Shown here: in pieces, positions 18,777 through 28,600 of the stretch | How the letters are laid out: the number at the start of each line of letters is the position of its first letter | Position numbering within the stretch: position 1 is the stretch's first letter | Source of the DNA: Adonisia turfae CCMR0081 | GTDB lineage: Bacteria > Cyanobacteriota > Cyanobacteriia > Phormidesmidales > Phormidesmidaceae | DNA: 60,937 bases | NCBI RefSeq assembly: GCF_011009555.1 | Contig: NZ_QXHD01000004.1 | Coordinates: 5,862,083 to 5,923,019, forward strand | Direction of reading: 5' to 3' | Made by a program: the position numbers and the translations under genes | Notes under the pieces: generated by a model | Told to the model about the DNA's origin: nothing | Database searches by the model: none | Seen by the model: the letters and a program-made list of their open reading frames with translations, nothing else

Positions 18777-18989
18777 TTAGATTAGCAAGAGAAGCATCAA
18801 CCAACCCATCAATCCAAAAACAAATGTAGTGAAATTATTATGGGTCTCAGAAGTCTGCTCTTTCTGAGACTTACAATCAACACATTGATATAGATCAGGG
18901 CCTATTTTCACCAAAGACGTTTTTGAACATTTTGGACAAGTATAAACAATGTCAGAAATGTCAGAAATCATCAGTACTTTCTCTTTCAT
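18777..18989 (-). CDS. small zinc-ribbon membrane protein
   Basis: A 70-residue protein with a four-cysteine zinc ribbon (CPKCSK then CVDCKS, 17 residues apart) and a C-terminal hydrophobic helix, FVFGLMGWLMLLLLI, that would anchor it in a membrane. The open frame extends upstream, but MKEKVLMISDI at 18989 is the best start. Family not recognised; likely a small tail-anchored protein of unknown role. The next gene upstream on the same strand encodes an NfeD-like domain. Confidence 0.55.
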   Translation of the reverse strand: MKEKVLMISDISDIVYTCPKCSKTSLVKIGPDLYQCVDCKSQKEQTSETHNNFTTFVFGLMGWLMLLLLI

Positions 18990-19035
18990 AAATGCCACCT
19001 GATTGAGACAACTATTAAAATGAACAGAATTTTTC

Positions 19036-19365
19036 TCAGCCGTCCTGAGATAGTTCAACCAGCAAGGTATGACTCTGGCGACTTGTAACACGGACTTTCT
19101 GACCAGGATGAATAGTCATATTGCTATTGGATAAAGCTGACCACCAGGAACCATTGAGCCTAACCCGACCTCGCTTGCAGGGGGTAATCTCAGTATCCGC
19201 CGTACCAACACCTTCTAAGTAGCTGTTTGTAGGAGAAGGGTGAGATTGTCGCAACCTTTTAAACCACGTTTCTAAAAGAACCTTAATAAGAAGATTCAGT
19301 ACTACGATTTCTCGATGTGACAAAGGAGTCGCATCACATCGGTATTCTTTTGTTAAGGAGAGCAT
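19036..19365 (-). CDS. NfeD-like OB-fold domain protein
   Basis: A 109-residue protein whose C-terminal 55 residues resemble the soluble OB-fold domain of NfeD: GRVRLNGSWWSALSN followed by GQKVRVTSRQSHTLLVEL. NfeD proteins normally attach to membrane stomatins and work in membrane quality control. Here the usual membrane segments are missing and the N-terminal half shows no clear helix pair, so this is a short stand-alone or truncated version. The ATG at 19365 is the likely start. Confidence 0.6.
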   Translation of the reverse strand: MLSLTKEYRCDATPLSHREIVVLNLLIKVLLETWFKRLRQSHPSPTNSYLEGVGTADTEITPCKRGRVRLNGSWWSALSNSNMTIHPGQKVRVTSRQSHTLLVELSQDG

Positions 19366-19834
19366 AATTCGAGCCTGATCAATCGATAACAGTTGACAGC
19401 ACAAAAAGGAATAACTGCTCTAGCCACTTAAATTTTCGACACGATTTAAGATCTGACAACAAACAGTCTGAACAAATACACTCTTATGCGGCTATATGAA
19501 ATGTTCAGACTTCAGGAACTCATTTAGGATTAGCATGGCACATCGCCTGATTACTTAGCGATCAACTATTCCGCTTACATACTTACATACCTAAGCAGAG
19601 ATCCTGAAAAGCATTCAGACGCCATCAATTGGCGAATATCTATCATGTCTTTGTTCAACATGGGTCAGTAGAACGTTTCCGGCATAATTATTTGACAAAA
19701 AAAGGAATCCTCTGAACTGGAGGCATCACAATAAAGTTAGACTTCCATCTAAGATTTTCAGCCTTAAGAAGGAAGTCACTTTATCTCGTAGAGGGAGGTG
19801 CTATAACCGAAGATAGCCATGTTGGTTCCTGAAT
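19366..19834. other. upstream region of the NACHT gene
   Basis: An A/T-rich stretch of about 470 bases between the divergent NfeD-like and NACHT genes. It must hold both promoters. I see no gene or repeat in it. Confidence 0.4.
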
Positions 19835-22159
19835 ATGCTTTCAATACCACGCTCTTATCTTGAGTTCATTGCCAACCAAAACCATCTCACAGAATTACAA
19901 AAAGAAGCTTTTGTAGAACGCTTAGCAGACATTGAGCTGTCAGACTTAGTGGTCGCTAAGATCTTAAACATATCGAGAGAAAGATACAGTTCTCGAATGA
20001 CAAAGGTTTATAAGAAATTCAATATCTCTTCTGGAAATACTCCTGGAAAATCAAAGTTACTTTTCTTTAAAGTTCTGGATATGTATCAAAATGCATATCC
20101 TTCTGACAAGCAAGTCTATGAAATAGTCAACAATGCGATCGAAATTCTAGTACAGGAAATCCAGAGCAAAACCCGAGCACTCATCAATGAGAAATGTGGA
20201 TTCATGCAAATTCTTGACATGAGCAAACCCATTGAAGTGGAAGACATTTTTACAGAGGTCAAGATTACCAAACAAATCTTATCCAAAAGACGTATAGAAC
20301 TATCAGACTTAGTAAAAATAGTTCAACAGCGTCATCAAACTAATGACCTCAAATTCAACATCTCCAGATTATTTGAAGGTGTCAAATTTTCAGGGCTTGA
20401 GCTCGTTGAAAATTACTCGAAACTTATTCTACTTGGAAGACCAGGAGCTGGAAAAACAACCTTCTTAAAATATGTTGCTGTCTTTGCAAATAAATCAGAA
20501 ATACTACCTGGTTATGTTCCAATATTTATTTCTTTAAAGGATTTTCAGAACCAAGATCACCAAATAGGCTTAAAAGAGTATATAGAGAATGAGTTAATTA
20601 GTTGTGAAGTCAACAAAGAAAGTTTTGAGCTACTTTTAAGAGAGGCAAAAATTCTATTTTTATTTGATGGACTAGACGAAGTTCGAAAAGAAAATTTTAA
20701 CCGAGTCATCAGACTAATCAAGGAAATATCACAGACATATAGCAAAAATAGATTTATAATTACATGTCGCTTGGCTGCAAGTGAATATAAATTTGAAAAC
20801 TTTCTGGAGGCTGAAGTTTGCGAATTCACCAAAGAGCAGATCAGTATGTTTTCAAAAAACTGGTTTGCCACAAAAAAATCTCCTCAAAAAACAGAGAAGT
20901 TCATTAACCGAATTAGCAAAGACGAAGAGATTAGTGAGCTGGCGACCAATCCTTTACTGCTAACCTTACTATGCATGGTTTTTGAGGATTCAGAGGAATT
21001 CCCCAAAAATCAGGCTGAATTATATCAAGAAGGTCTCGATGTCTTATTGAGGAAATGGGATGTTAGCAGAGCGGTAGAACGGCCTGAAACTTACAGAAAG
21101 CTGTCTAAGAACAAGAAAGAAGATTTACTTAGCAAAATAGCATATGCCACTTTTGAAAAAGATGAAGGATTATTCAAAAGAAGAACAATCGATTATCAAA
21201 TTAGAGAATATATTTATAATTTACCACGCTCCATTAGTTCACCTGAAGATGTAGAGCTAGATTGCAATTCTGTATTAGATTCCATGATTGCTCAGCATGG
21301 TTTGATTACTGAGGTAGCAAAAGATATATTTTCATTCTCCCACAGAACATTTCATGAGTATTTTGTCAGTCTTAAAATCGTTAAGACATTGGATCCTGAA
21401 GAACAAAAAAAGGTCCTAGAATCACTGGCTATTCATATTACTGATTACAGATGGCAAGAGGTATTTTCGCTTGTCTCATGTATGCTCCCTAATGCAGACT
21501 ACTTGATTAGACTTATAAAGCATGAAATTGACAAAATAGTTCAAGAAAACAAGAAGATAGATTCATTTCTTGATTGGCTAAATGAAAAGTCTTCTTCAGT
21601 TAAAAGCAGTAAGAGTATTGGCAATCTAAAAGCTATCAGCCAAGTCTTTTATTTTAATTTAGTGATAAGAAAGAGAACGATCAAAACACAAACAGAAAGC
21701 GAAGATTTTATTCTAGATTCAGAGTTAGTCACCACATTGAATGTTAGTATATCTATGCACAATACTCCCCTAAAAGAAGCTGATACCCTTTTAAAGTGGC
21801 ACAAAGATATCTTGTCACTAATGCGTCAATGTATTGAACACAATGTAAGTGCAGAACTAAAAGAGGAGTTAATTAAATTAAAGGAAAAACTTCCTAGCAA
21901 AACTGTAGACTCTCGTGAATGGTGGGCTCACAATGGTTTAGATTGGAGCACCAGATTTAGAAATGTAATCATACAGTATCGAAATATAGGCCATGACTGG
22001 GGTTTTGTAGAAAGTGAAATAAAAGCCCTTAAGGAATACTATGATGTTAATAAATTATTATCTATCTGTCTTCATGGAGACTGTTATGTGAGTCGTGAAG
22101 TTCGTAAAGAAATTAATGCCAGCACCCTTCTACCTATTGAGAAATATGACGATGGATAG
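19835..22159 (+). CDS. NACHT-domain NTPase (NLR-like, possible defence protein)
   Basis: A 774-residue STAND NTPase. Residues 1-85 look like a helix-turn-helix domain of the kind found at the start of cyanobacterial effector-associated proteins (LSDLVVAKILNISRERYSSR, then KVYKKFNI). The NACHT core has Walker A GRPGAGKTTF near 200 and Walker B ILFLFDGLDEV near 272, followed by the winged-helix region (LATNPLLLTLLCMVF) and FSHRTFHEYFVSL. The C-terminus ends in a short Cys/Trp/His-containing module (LSICLHGDCYVSREVRKEI). Bacterial NACHT proteins protect against phages in several tested cases; that role here is inference. Codon use is A/T-rich compared with its neighbours, which suggests transfer. 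Confidence 0.85.
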   Translation: MLSIPRSYLEFIANQNHLTELQKEAFVERLADIELSDLVVAKILNISRERYSSRMTKVYKKFNISSGNTPGKSKLLFFKVLDMYQNAYPSDKQVYEIVNNAIEILVQEIQSKTRALINEKCGFMQILDMSKPIEVEDIFTEVKITKQILSKRRIELSDLVKIVQQRHQTNDLKFNISRLFEGVKFSGLELVENYSKLILLGRPGAGKTTFLKYVAVFANKSEILPGYVPIFISLKDFQNQDHQIGLKEYIENELISCEVNKESFELLLREAKILFLFDGLDEVRKENFNRVIRLIKEISQTYSKNRFIITCRLAASEYKFENFLEAEVCEFTKEQISMFSKNWFATKKSPQKTEKFINRISKDEEISELATNPLLLTLLCMVFEDSEEFPKNQAELYQEGLDVLLRKWDVSRAVERPETYRKLSKNKKEDLLSKIAYATFEKDEGLFKRRTIDYQIREYIYNLPRSISSPEDVELDCNSVLDSMIAQHGLITEVAKDIFSFSHRTFHEYFVSLKIVKTLDPEEQKKVLESLAIHITDYRWQEVFSLVSCMLPNADYLIRLIKHEIDKIVQENKKIDSFLDWLNEKSSSVKSSKSIGNLKAISQVFYFNLVIRKRTIKTQTESEDFILDSELVTTLNVSISMHNTPLKEADTLLKWHKDILSLMRQCIEHNVSAELKEELIKLKEKLPSKTVDSREWWAHNGLDWSTRFRNVIIQYRNIGHDWGFVESEIKALKEYYDVNKLLSICLHGDCYVSREVRKEINASTLLPIEKYDDG

Positions 22160-22900
22160 CCGGTTATTGGGTTGTGATGGCCTTTGACCTTGACCAGGCT
22201 ACATAACCTAAAATCGAAAGCGCGATCGCAGATTTGGCATGCATATTCCCCATTATCAATCGCCTGTATTGTACTGGGTGATTCAGAACCCTTCATTAAT
22301 GCACCCTTGAGTGATATGTATTGCCTAGCAAGGACGAACACGTGCGCGACTGACGAAAACCACTGCAAGGCTCCCCCAAACACATGCATAGAACGACCCC
22401 CATACTCATACAGGCTACAGCTAAAATATCTCGGGAAAGATTTGGTGTAGGGAGTTCTGCACAATAAACAGTTCTGTTGTCTTGGTTATGGGTCTGCATT
22501 TCGACAATATTTAACAAACGAATAGCAACAAGATCAGCTACCTGTGCTCTTCTCAAACAACATCTGGGCAGTTAGTGCCTCATCCTTATCCAGACATGAA
22601 TCACCGAAGGGAGCCTAGATTGGAATGCAGTGCGGCAACTCTTGTTAAAATCAATAATATATAAAGAAATGTAAAGCAAATCATCTTTCCTTGACATTTA
22701 TTGACCTCTTTAAAATTTCTCCAATGAAAGTAGCCTCTATAAGCCTTGTAAAGTAAAGATTTCAGGGATTGCAGCGATTATTTTGTAGTGGTCAAATTTA
22801 TATACCCCAAGAGGGCACCACAACACTCCAAAAAAAAGCCCCTGACAAAACTGCCGGAGGCTCTATGACGTCTACTCTACTGGATTCAACGATGAAAAAA
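22160..22900. other. gene-poor stretch after the NACHT gene
   Basis: About 740 bases with short overlapping open frames on both strands, none with recognisable features. One HIP1 site lies near 22222. It may be decayed accessory DNA. Confidence 0.4.
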
Positions 22901-23080
22901 CTATGCGTTGTAGCGAACGTTGCGATAGGTGAGGCTACCGATGGAAGACTTAGGAAGACACTCTTTTAGGGTTCTCATTTTAAAAGCAAAGTCTCTAAAG
23001 CAAAGCTGGATGTCAGTTTCGATGGTTGCGACAGTTGGTGCAGCAGGAGTGTAAGGTGCACCGATATCAGCGAGTTGCAT
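22901..23080 (-). CDS. small protein with DUF4278-like end
   Basis: A 59-residue open frame starting MQLADIGAPYTPAAP. Its last residues, SLTYRNVRYNA, resemble the LTYRGVxY motif of the cyanobacterial DUF4278 family, usually found near the N-terminus there. The remainder is not recognised. It has no strong ribosome site. It may be a real small protein or a remnant. Confidence 0.35.
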   Translation of the reverse strand: MQLADIGAPYTPAAPTVATIETDIQLCFRDFAFKMRTLKECLPKSSIGSLTYRNVRYNA

Positions 23081-23737
23081 AGGTAGATTCCTGACGGGCT
23101 AATGGCGAGCAAGGCAAACATGGGAGGCTTTAGAGAACGTGCTGACGATTGGGCAAGACCCAACAGAACAGTGGAGCCAGAATCACCATGGACAGTGCAA
23201 AACAGAGGCAAACTTGAAGACCTTCGATTTGAGAGGGTGTCATGGTGAGGAGCTCCACAATAGTGATAGGTGAGAACGTGTTTTGTTTGTTCTATATATA
23301 GAAACGGTCTACTCCCCGTTCATTCCGATGTAATGCTTGTGATCCTCATTCTTTTTTGGTGTGTTGTTGATCACTACACAAAGAAATCCACCATACTTGG
23401 CAGAACCTGAAAACGATGTAGGCTAAGAAATCCTGACGATAGCGCCCGGTATCGCAGGGCATCCACAAGGGAGTGCCCCTACAGGATTGGGTATTGGTAA
23501 TCGGATTGAATGAATGTGGATTGGGTATGACTTATCTCAACGAGCGACTGAATGCGATTTGACTGATGCCGAAAGGCGACTTCAGGCATGTCTGAAGTAA
23601 GCTAGGGACACCAGGTGAGATAACTGTCATATACGTTTTCTAGACCGTGCTGGCCAATAATGCGCAGGAGTGATCGCAAAAGCCTAATAAAATCCCTTGA
23701 CGGTAAGCTCCTGGCAAGAGATTATTAATAAACGCGA
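23081..23737. other. non-coding stretch before tRNA-Ala
   Basis: About 650 bases without a convincing gene. A possible promoter for the tRNA is TTGACG at 23697-23702 with an A/T-rich -10 region near 23720-23728. Confidence 0.4.
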
Positions 23738-23810
23738 GGGGCTATAGCTCAGCTGGTAGAGCACCTGCATGGCATGCAGGGGGTCAGCGGTTCGAGCCCG
23801 CTTAGCTCCA
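23738..23810 (+). tRNA. tRNA-Ala (anticodon GGC)
   Basis: A complete 73-base cloverleaf. The acceptor stem GGGGCTA pairs with TAGCTCC and contains the G3-U70 wobble that marks alanine tRNAs. The D arm is GCTC...GAGC, the anticodon stem CCTGC/GCAGG encloses ATGGCAT with anticodon GGC, and the T arm has AGCGG TTCGAGC CCGCT. The discriminator base is A; CCA is not encoded. Confidence 0.95.
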
Positions 23811-23815
23811 TTCAA

Positions 23816-23859
23816 AAAACCATGTGGGGACGTTCTATGGAACGTCCCCACATGGTTTT
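23816..23859. terminator. terminator shared by tRNA-Ala and the TPR gene
   Basis: A perfect 20-bp stem, AAAACCATGTGGGGACGTTC with its complement, and a four-base TATG loop; the 3' arm ends in TTTT. It lies between tRNA-Ala and the convergent TPR gene and can act in both directions. Confidence 0.85.
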
Positions 23860-25012
23860 AATGGGAATCAAGGGCAATCAGTTCTATTTCCTTTAAATCT
23901 TCGCCGCTATCATCCTCTTCCATATCTTGCACAATGGCCTGAAGCAACGGATCAGCATAAGCGCGTTCTGAATAGATTTGGGGGTCTAGGGACATGGCTC
24001 GCCGCACATGCTCTAACGCCCACATATCTTGACCTAAGCGAGCGTGGCAACGGGCTTGGTTATAAAATGCAAAGGCCTGATCAGGCTCAATGGCTAAAGA
24101 TTTATCGTAGGCTTCAATGGCGCGACTAAAATCCCCCATCTTTTGCAATGTCCATGCCATCGCCAGCCATGCTTGATAGTTGTAGGCCTGTAGTTTCAGG
24201 GATGTGGTAAAACTTTCTTCGGCGGCAGTTAGCCGATTCATCTCTAAAAGCACCAGACCTCGCAGATGCCAAAATCGCGACTTCTCTGGCTCTAAGGTCA
24301 CAGACTTGTCAAGACTGGTCAGTGCATCTTCGAAATACCCCTGAGCCTTGAGTGCTGCCGCGTGATAACTCCACACACTGCCATTGTCGGGGTCAAGATG
24401 AATGGAATGGTTCAGGGCCCTTAAGGCCTCTTGGGGGTTGTGCACCTGTAAGAGCGTGCGTCCCAGCACCAACCATAGTTTGCTATCGCCATCATAGAGT
24501 TCCACAGCTTTATTAAAGCTGGCAATGGCTTGGTCAATACGATCGAGCTGTAGTAGTGCTTTGCCGCGATAGTACCAAAGCTTATAAGAATCAGGTCGTA
24601 ACTGTATTGCTTGTTCGTAACTCACAATAGCTTCGCCGTATAAGGCCCTTCGATGCAGGTTTTTGCTTTTTCGATACTGGGCTTTGAAATAGAACGGAGC
24701 CTGCTTCAGGGCGTGACCGTAGCATTTTGCGGCTTCGTCTAATGCTTCCAGTTTTTCAAGAACAGAACCATAATTACACCATACGCGATGTTCCGTTGCC
24801 TTCAAAGATAGAGTGTGACGGTAGCTTTCAGCGGCTGCTTCATATTGACCAATGCTGGCTAATAAGTAACTGCGATAGTTCCAAGCCTGATAGTGATAGG
24901 GATAGCGCTGAATGATGCGATCGCAAATATTAATCTCCAGCCTGTAGCGCTCATCTTGTTCACTTGATTGGCCACTGACACTGGCGATATCAATAACTTG
25001 ACTACTCATCAT
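23858..25012 (-). CDS. TPR-repeat protein
   Basis: A 384-residue cytoplasmic protein made almost wholly of about nine tetratricopeptide repeats (for example AWNYRSYLLASIGQYEAAAESYR), with a short acidic tail (MEEDDSGEDLKEIE). It has no signal peptide or enzyme domain, so it probably serves as a protein-interaction scaffold. The start is one of two adjacent ATGs at 25012/25009. Its 5' side faces the DnaA-box region. Confidence 0.8.
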   Translation of the reverse strand: MMSSQVIDIASVSGQSSEQDERYRLEINICDRIIQRYPYHYQAWNYRSYLLASIGQYEAAAESYRHTLSLKATEHRVWCNYGSVLEKLEALDEAAKCYGHALKQAPFYFKAQYRKSKNLHRRALYGEAIVSYEQAIQLRPDSYKLWYYRGKALLQLDRIDQAIASFNKAVELYDGDSKLWLVLGRTLLQVHNPQEALRALNHSIHLDPDNGSVWSYHAAALKAQGYFEDALTSLDKSVTLEPEKSRFWHLRGLVLLEMNRLTAAEESFTTSLKLQAYNYQAWLAMAWTLQKMGDFSRAIEAYDKSLAIEPDQAFAFYNQARCHARLGQDMWALEHVRRAMSLDPQIYSERAYADPLLQAIVQDMEEDDSGEDLKEIELIALDSH

Positions 25013-25433
25013 AAGTATCTATGTATTTATACGGCAGATGCGCGCAGGGCAGTATCACTTAGTTATACAAATCTTAAGGATAGATGCCGGAAATGATACT
25101 GGTATTGATGAAAATCACAGCCAACAAAAATCGGGATTTGAGTTGACTTGCCGCATACATTGCCTATGTATATGTCAACACAAAATCATGTGTAGATCGA
25201 CACACAGGTTCAGGGTCCCCATTTTCGATAGCCATCATTACACAGCTCAATATTTAATTCCCTGAGATTTCCGGATTATTAGTGCGTAACTGCGAAAAGT
25301 ATAGATTTAGCAAAGCTTGACGTAAATCTTTATAGGCAGGTTATATCTGATCTCAATTCCTTAATTATGTTTAGGCATACGGAGAAATTTTTTCTGCGCC
25401 TAATTACGGATAGCCCGATTGAATTATCAGACC

Positions 25434-25659
25434 TGTGGAAAACCTTCACAGTCTGTGGAAAACTCTGTGGAAAACATGTGGAAAATTCTGGAAAAAGTTA
25501 AATTTTTGCCATTATCGTTCGCAATTTATAGTAAACAGACTAAATTATTTAGAGAGCTAGAAGTGCTCAATGCATTGGGATGACAAAATTTCAGCTGTCT
25601 TTATATTTCAACTAAAATCAATCTAACTAGCTTCTGAGTTATGTTTGAAGTTATCCACA
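25434..25659. other. DnaA-box cluster, candidate replication origin (oriC)
   Basis: Four perfect TGTGGAAAA boxes start at 25434, 25454, 25466 and 25477, with a one-mismatch copy (TCTGGAAAA) at 25487. A perfect TTATCCACA box lies on the other strand at 25651-25659. Between them is an A/T-rich stretch (about 25496-25650). TTTTCCACA is the cyanobacterial DnaA box. The region is intergenic (25013-25690). No dnaA or dnaN gene is visible in the window, so origin function is inferred. Confidence 0.6.
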
Positions 25660-25690
25660 GGTTTGGACAAGATGTGCCTCTAATGGCATC

Positions 25691-28600
25691 TTAACCCCCA
25701 TAAATCTGCCGAAACAAACCGCGTCGATTTGATCCTCCGACTACGAGTTGACGTAGCAATATATAGTGCCATTCGTACAAAAAACTTTCCCCATGGGCCG
25801 CAATATTCCGCAAACGGCTAATTTGATCGAGGCTAGCTGCCGCTTGCTTCCCTTTTTGGCCAAAACAAGCTGTCATAGGGTGCTCCCATTGCTCAAAAAA
25901 CTCCGCCAGCAACTCACGATCCCGCTGACTTAAGCCCTGTGAGTTTTTAAACGTACGATAGAGCTGTTTCTCAGGTACCTTGTTCTGCTGGGTCAAGGCA
26001 TCTCGCTTTAAAGTGCGCCATTGCTCTGCAAGCAAGGAGGGCATCATGCCTAGGGTATATCTTTGGTGAGGCCCTAACGCAATACCACCAATCTCTGTCA
26101 GCCCTTCTAATCGTACAAAATCGTAAAGGTCACCAAAAAACGGCTGCATCACCTCACGCTCTACCGCAAAACTCAGACGCATCCCTGCTTCTGAATAGTC
26201 AGCGATGTCAGGATCAGCCCCCTCAGACTGCAGCATGTGGTAAGTGCGGTAGGCGGCACACAAATCTTTTTGAGAGTCTGCCTGAATACAGAACCAAACG
26301 CTGTCACCTAAAGCTTTGCGCACCTCTTGCTTAATGACGTTGGGATCTGGGGGGGGTAACGTTCTCTGTGGTCGCTCAGTTTGGAGCTGTACGATGTGGG
26401 CTTCTTTATTTGCGATCGCAGCCTGCTGTTGTTGGAGCTCGGTTTGCAACTCCTGGAAAGCCGTCTGCTTTGCCTCAGAGAGCTGAGTAAGCTTATCTTC
26501 TAAGATTTGCATTTGCTGGTTCAATGTGGCGATCTGGCTATCCTTCTCCTTAAGCAGCTCATCTTTTTCTGCCAGCAGCTCGTCTTTATAAATTAGTAAA
26601 CTCGTCTTTTGCTTTAGCTCTAAAGAATTCAACCCCGCCCGCAATAAATTGAAATAATAAGTATCTGAAAGATCCACCACTTCAGGAGGCTCGCCAGGCA
26701 CATATAAAACCCCACGTCGCTGGGGCAGTTGCACGATCAACAACTGCCCCTCCCAATTACGAATCTGCAGTTCTTGGGTATTTGCGTGCTCAATGGTACT
26801 CACATAGCGGCGTTTGCCATAGAAAAATTCAGCATGGGTAGCAGCGGCCACGGGTAAACTATCAATCGCCTTGGGAGGAGGAGGAAGCGGACTAGACTCA
26901 TTAATCGACAGAGATTCTGCTACTTTTGGGCTCTGATCCTTGACCGGGGGAAGCTCCAGAGACCCAGGGGGACGTTTTGGAGTGACGGCTAACTGATTAG
27001 CCCTTGTTGTTGAAGGAGAATCCGTAGCTAACTCATGCTTCACTCCTGGGGTATCAGCAACTGGGGATTCACTTAAACGTTTTGACTCGTCAGACCAGGG
27101 AGGAATCGAATCTGTTGCTAAATCAGGATGGGCCAGCTTGATGCCCAACAGTTCTAATTCAACAGATTGTCGTCCCTGCCAATCATTGAGACGAATTTTG
27201 TAAGCAATATCAACCTGATGGGGCAAGGGATGATACTCAGCCCAGCGCCATGCGATCGCTTTGATGGAGGTTACTTGACCTGTCTCTGGATGGGTGTGAG
27301 CCAGCGTTAACTTAAGATGTTTACGATCCTTACCGACAATCTGTTGGTCAATTATATTGACCAGGGATGTCCAAAAAACTGGCTCATTGTTTTGAATCCC
27401 ACAGGGATGGAGAAAATCAATTTGTTCGTAAAGAGCCAGAGTAATATCGGCGAAATTAGCCTTTACATCGACATTAACCAAGGGTTTTAAATACTCTGGC
27501 TGTAGATGTTGACAAGCAAAATGACTCAGTCGTGACGTCACCTGTCGTAGTTTTTTCGCCGCAAAGGTGAAGCCACCCGCAGCCCGGTGCCCACCATATT
27601 TATCCAACAGATCATCACAGGACTGAAGGGCTTCAAACACATTAAATTCAGGAATCCCTCGGGCAGAACCGCGAATCTCTTTTTTCTCTTTGTCTTCGTA
27701 GGTGCCGATAAAAACAGGCACACCATAGCGTTCTACCAAGCGGGATGCCACAATACCAATTACCCCGTGATGCCACTCGGGCTGCACAACCACCAACACA
27801 CGCTCTTGTTGTAAATTGAGCTTGCCATGGGCCTGTTGTTCTTCACACCACTCTACCGCCTGGGTCTCAATCAGCTCACACATACGCTGCCGCAGCGCAT
27901 TCGTCTCTTCACACTGCATCGCCCGCTGCAACGCAATACCCACATCCTCAGTCGTGAGCATATCGATAACAATCTGCGGATCGGCAATGCGGCCTACCGC
28001 ATTGATCCGTGGACCTAGGCGAAAGCCAATGGCCTCAGGCTTAAGCGCTTTTTTGCCCTGATCTAACCCAGCCACTTCAATCAGCGCTTGAATGCCAGGA
28101 ATACGCGACTTTGGCAATAGCTGTAACCCCCGACGTACCCAGCGACGATTCACACCCACTAAAGGCGCAAGATCGGCAATTGTGCCTAACGTAAATAGTT
28201 CTAACGACGAAGCTGTGAGATCTTGGCTACGATGAAGCGCTTGGGCCAGGCAAACCGCGAGAATGTAAGCCACACCAACACCAGCCACACCATAGTAAGG
28301 AGAACTTGTGGACAATAGTTTGGGATTAAGAATGGCCTGGGCGGGCGGCAGCTGTTCTGGCAGATCGTGATGGTCGGTGATAATGACGGTGAGACCTAGA
28401 TCAACCGCATGGGCAATAGGTTCATAGGCCGCAATGCCATTATCGACAGTGAGAATTAACCTCACCCCTTCTGCATGGAAATCGTCCACAATGCGACGGT
28501 TGATACCATAGCCCTCTTGCATACGGCTCGGAATAGCATAGTGAGCATCGGCCCCCAAATGCCACAAAGCCCGTAACAGCAAAGCTGTACTGGTCATCCC

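Noticed and set aside
22084..22464. 126-residue minus-strand frame after the NACHT gene
   Set aside because: It overlaps the NACHT 3' end and has no recognisable composition or ribosome site.
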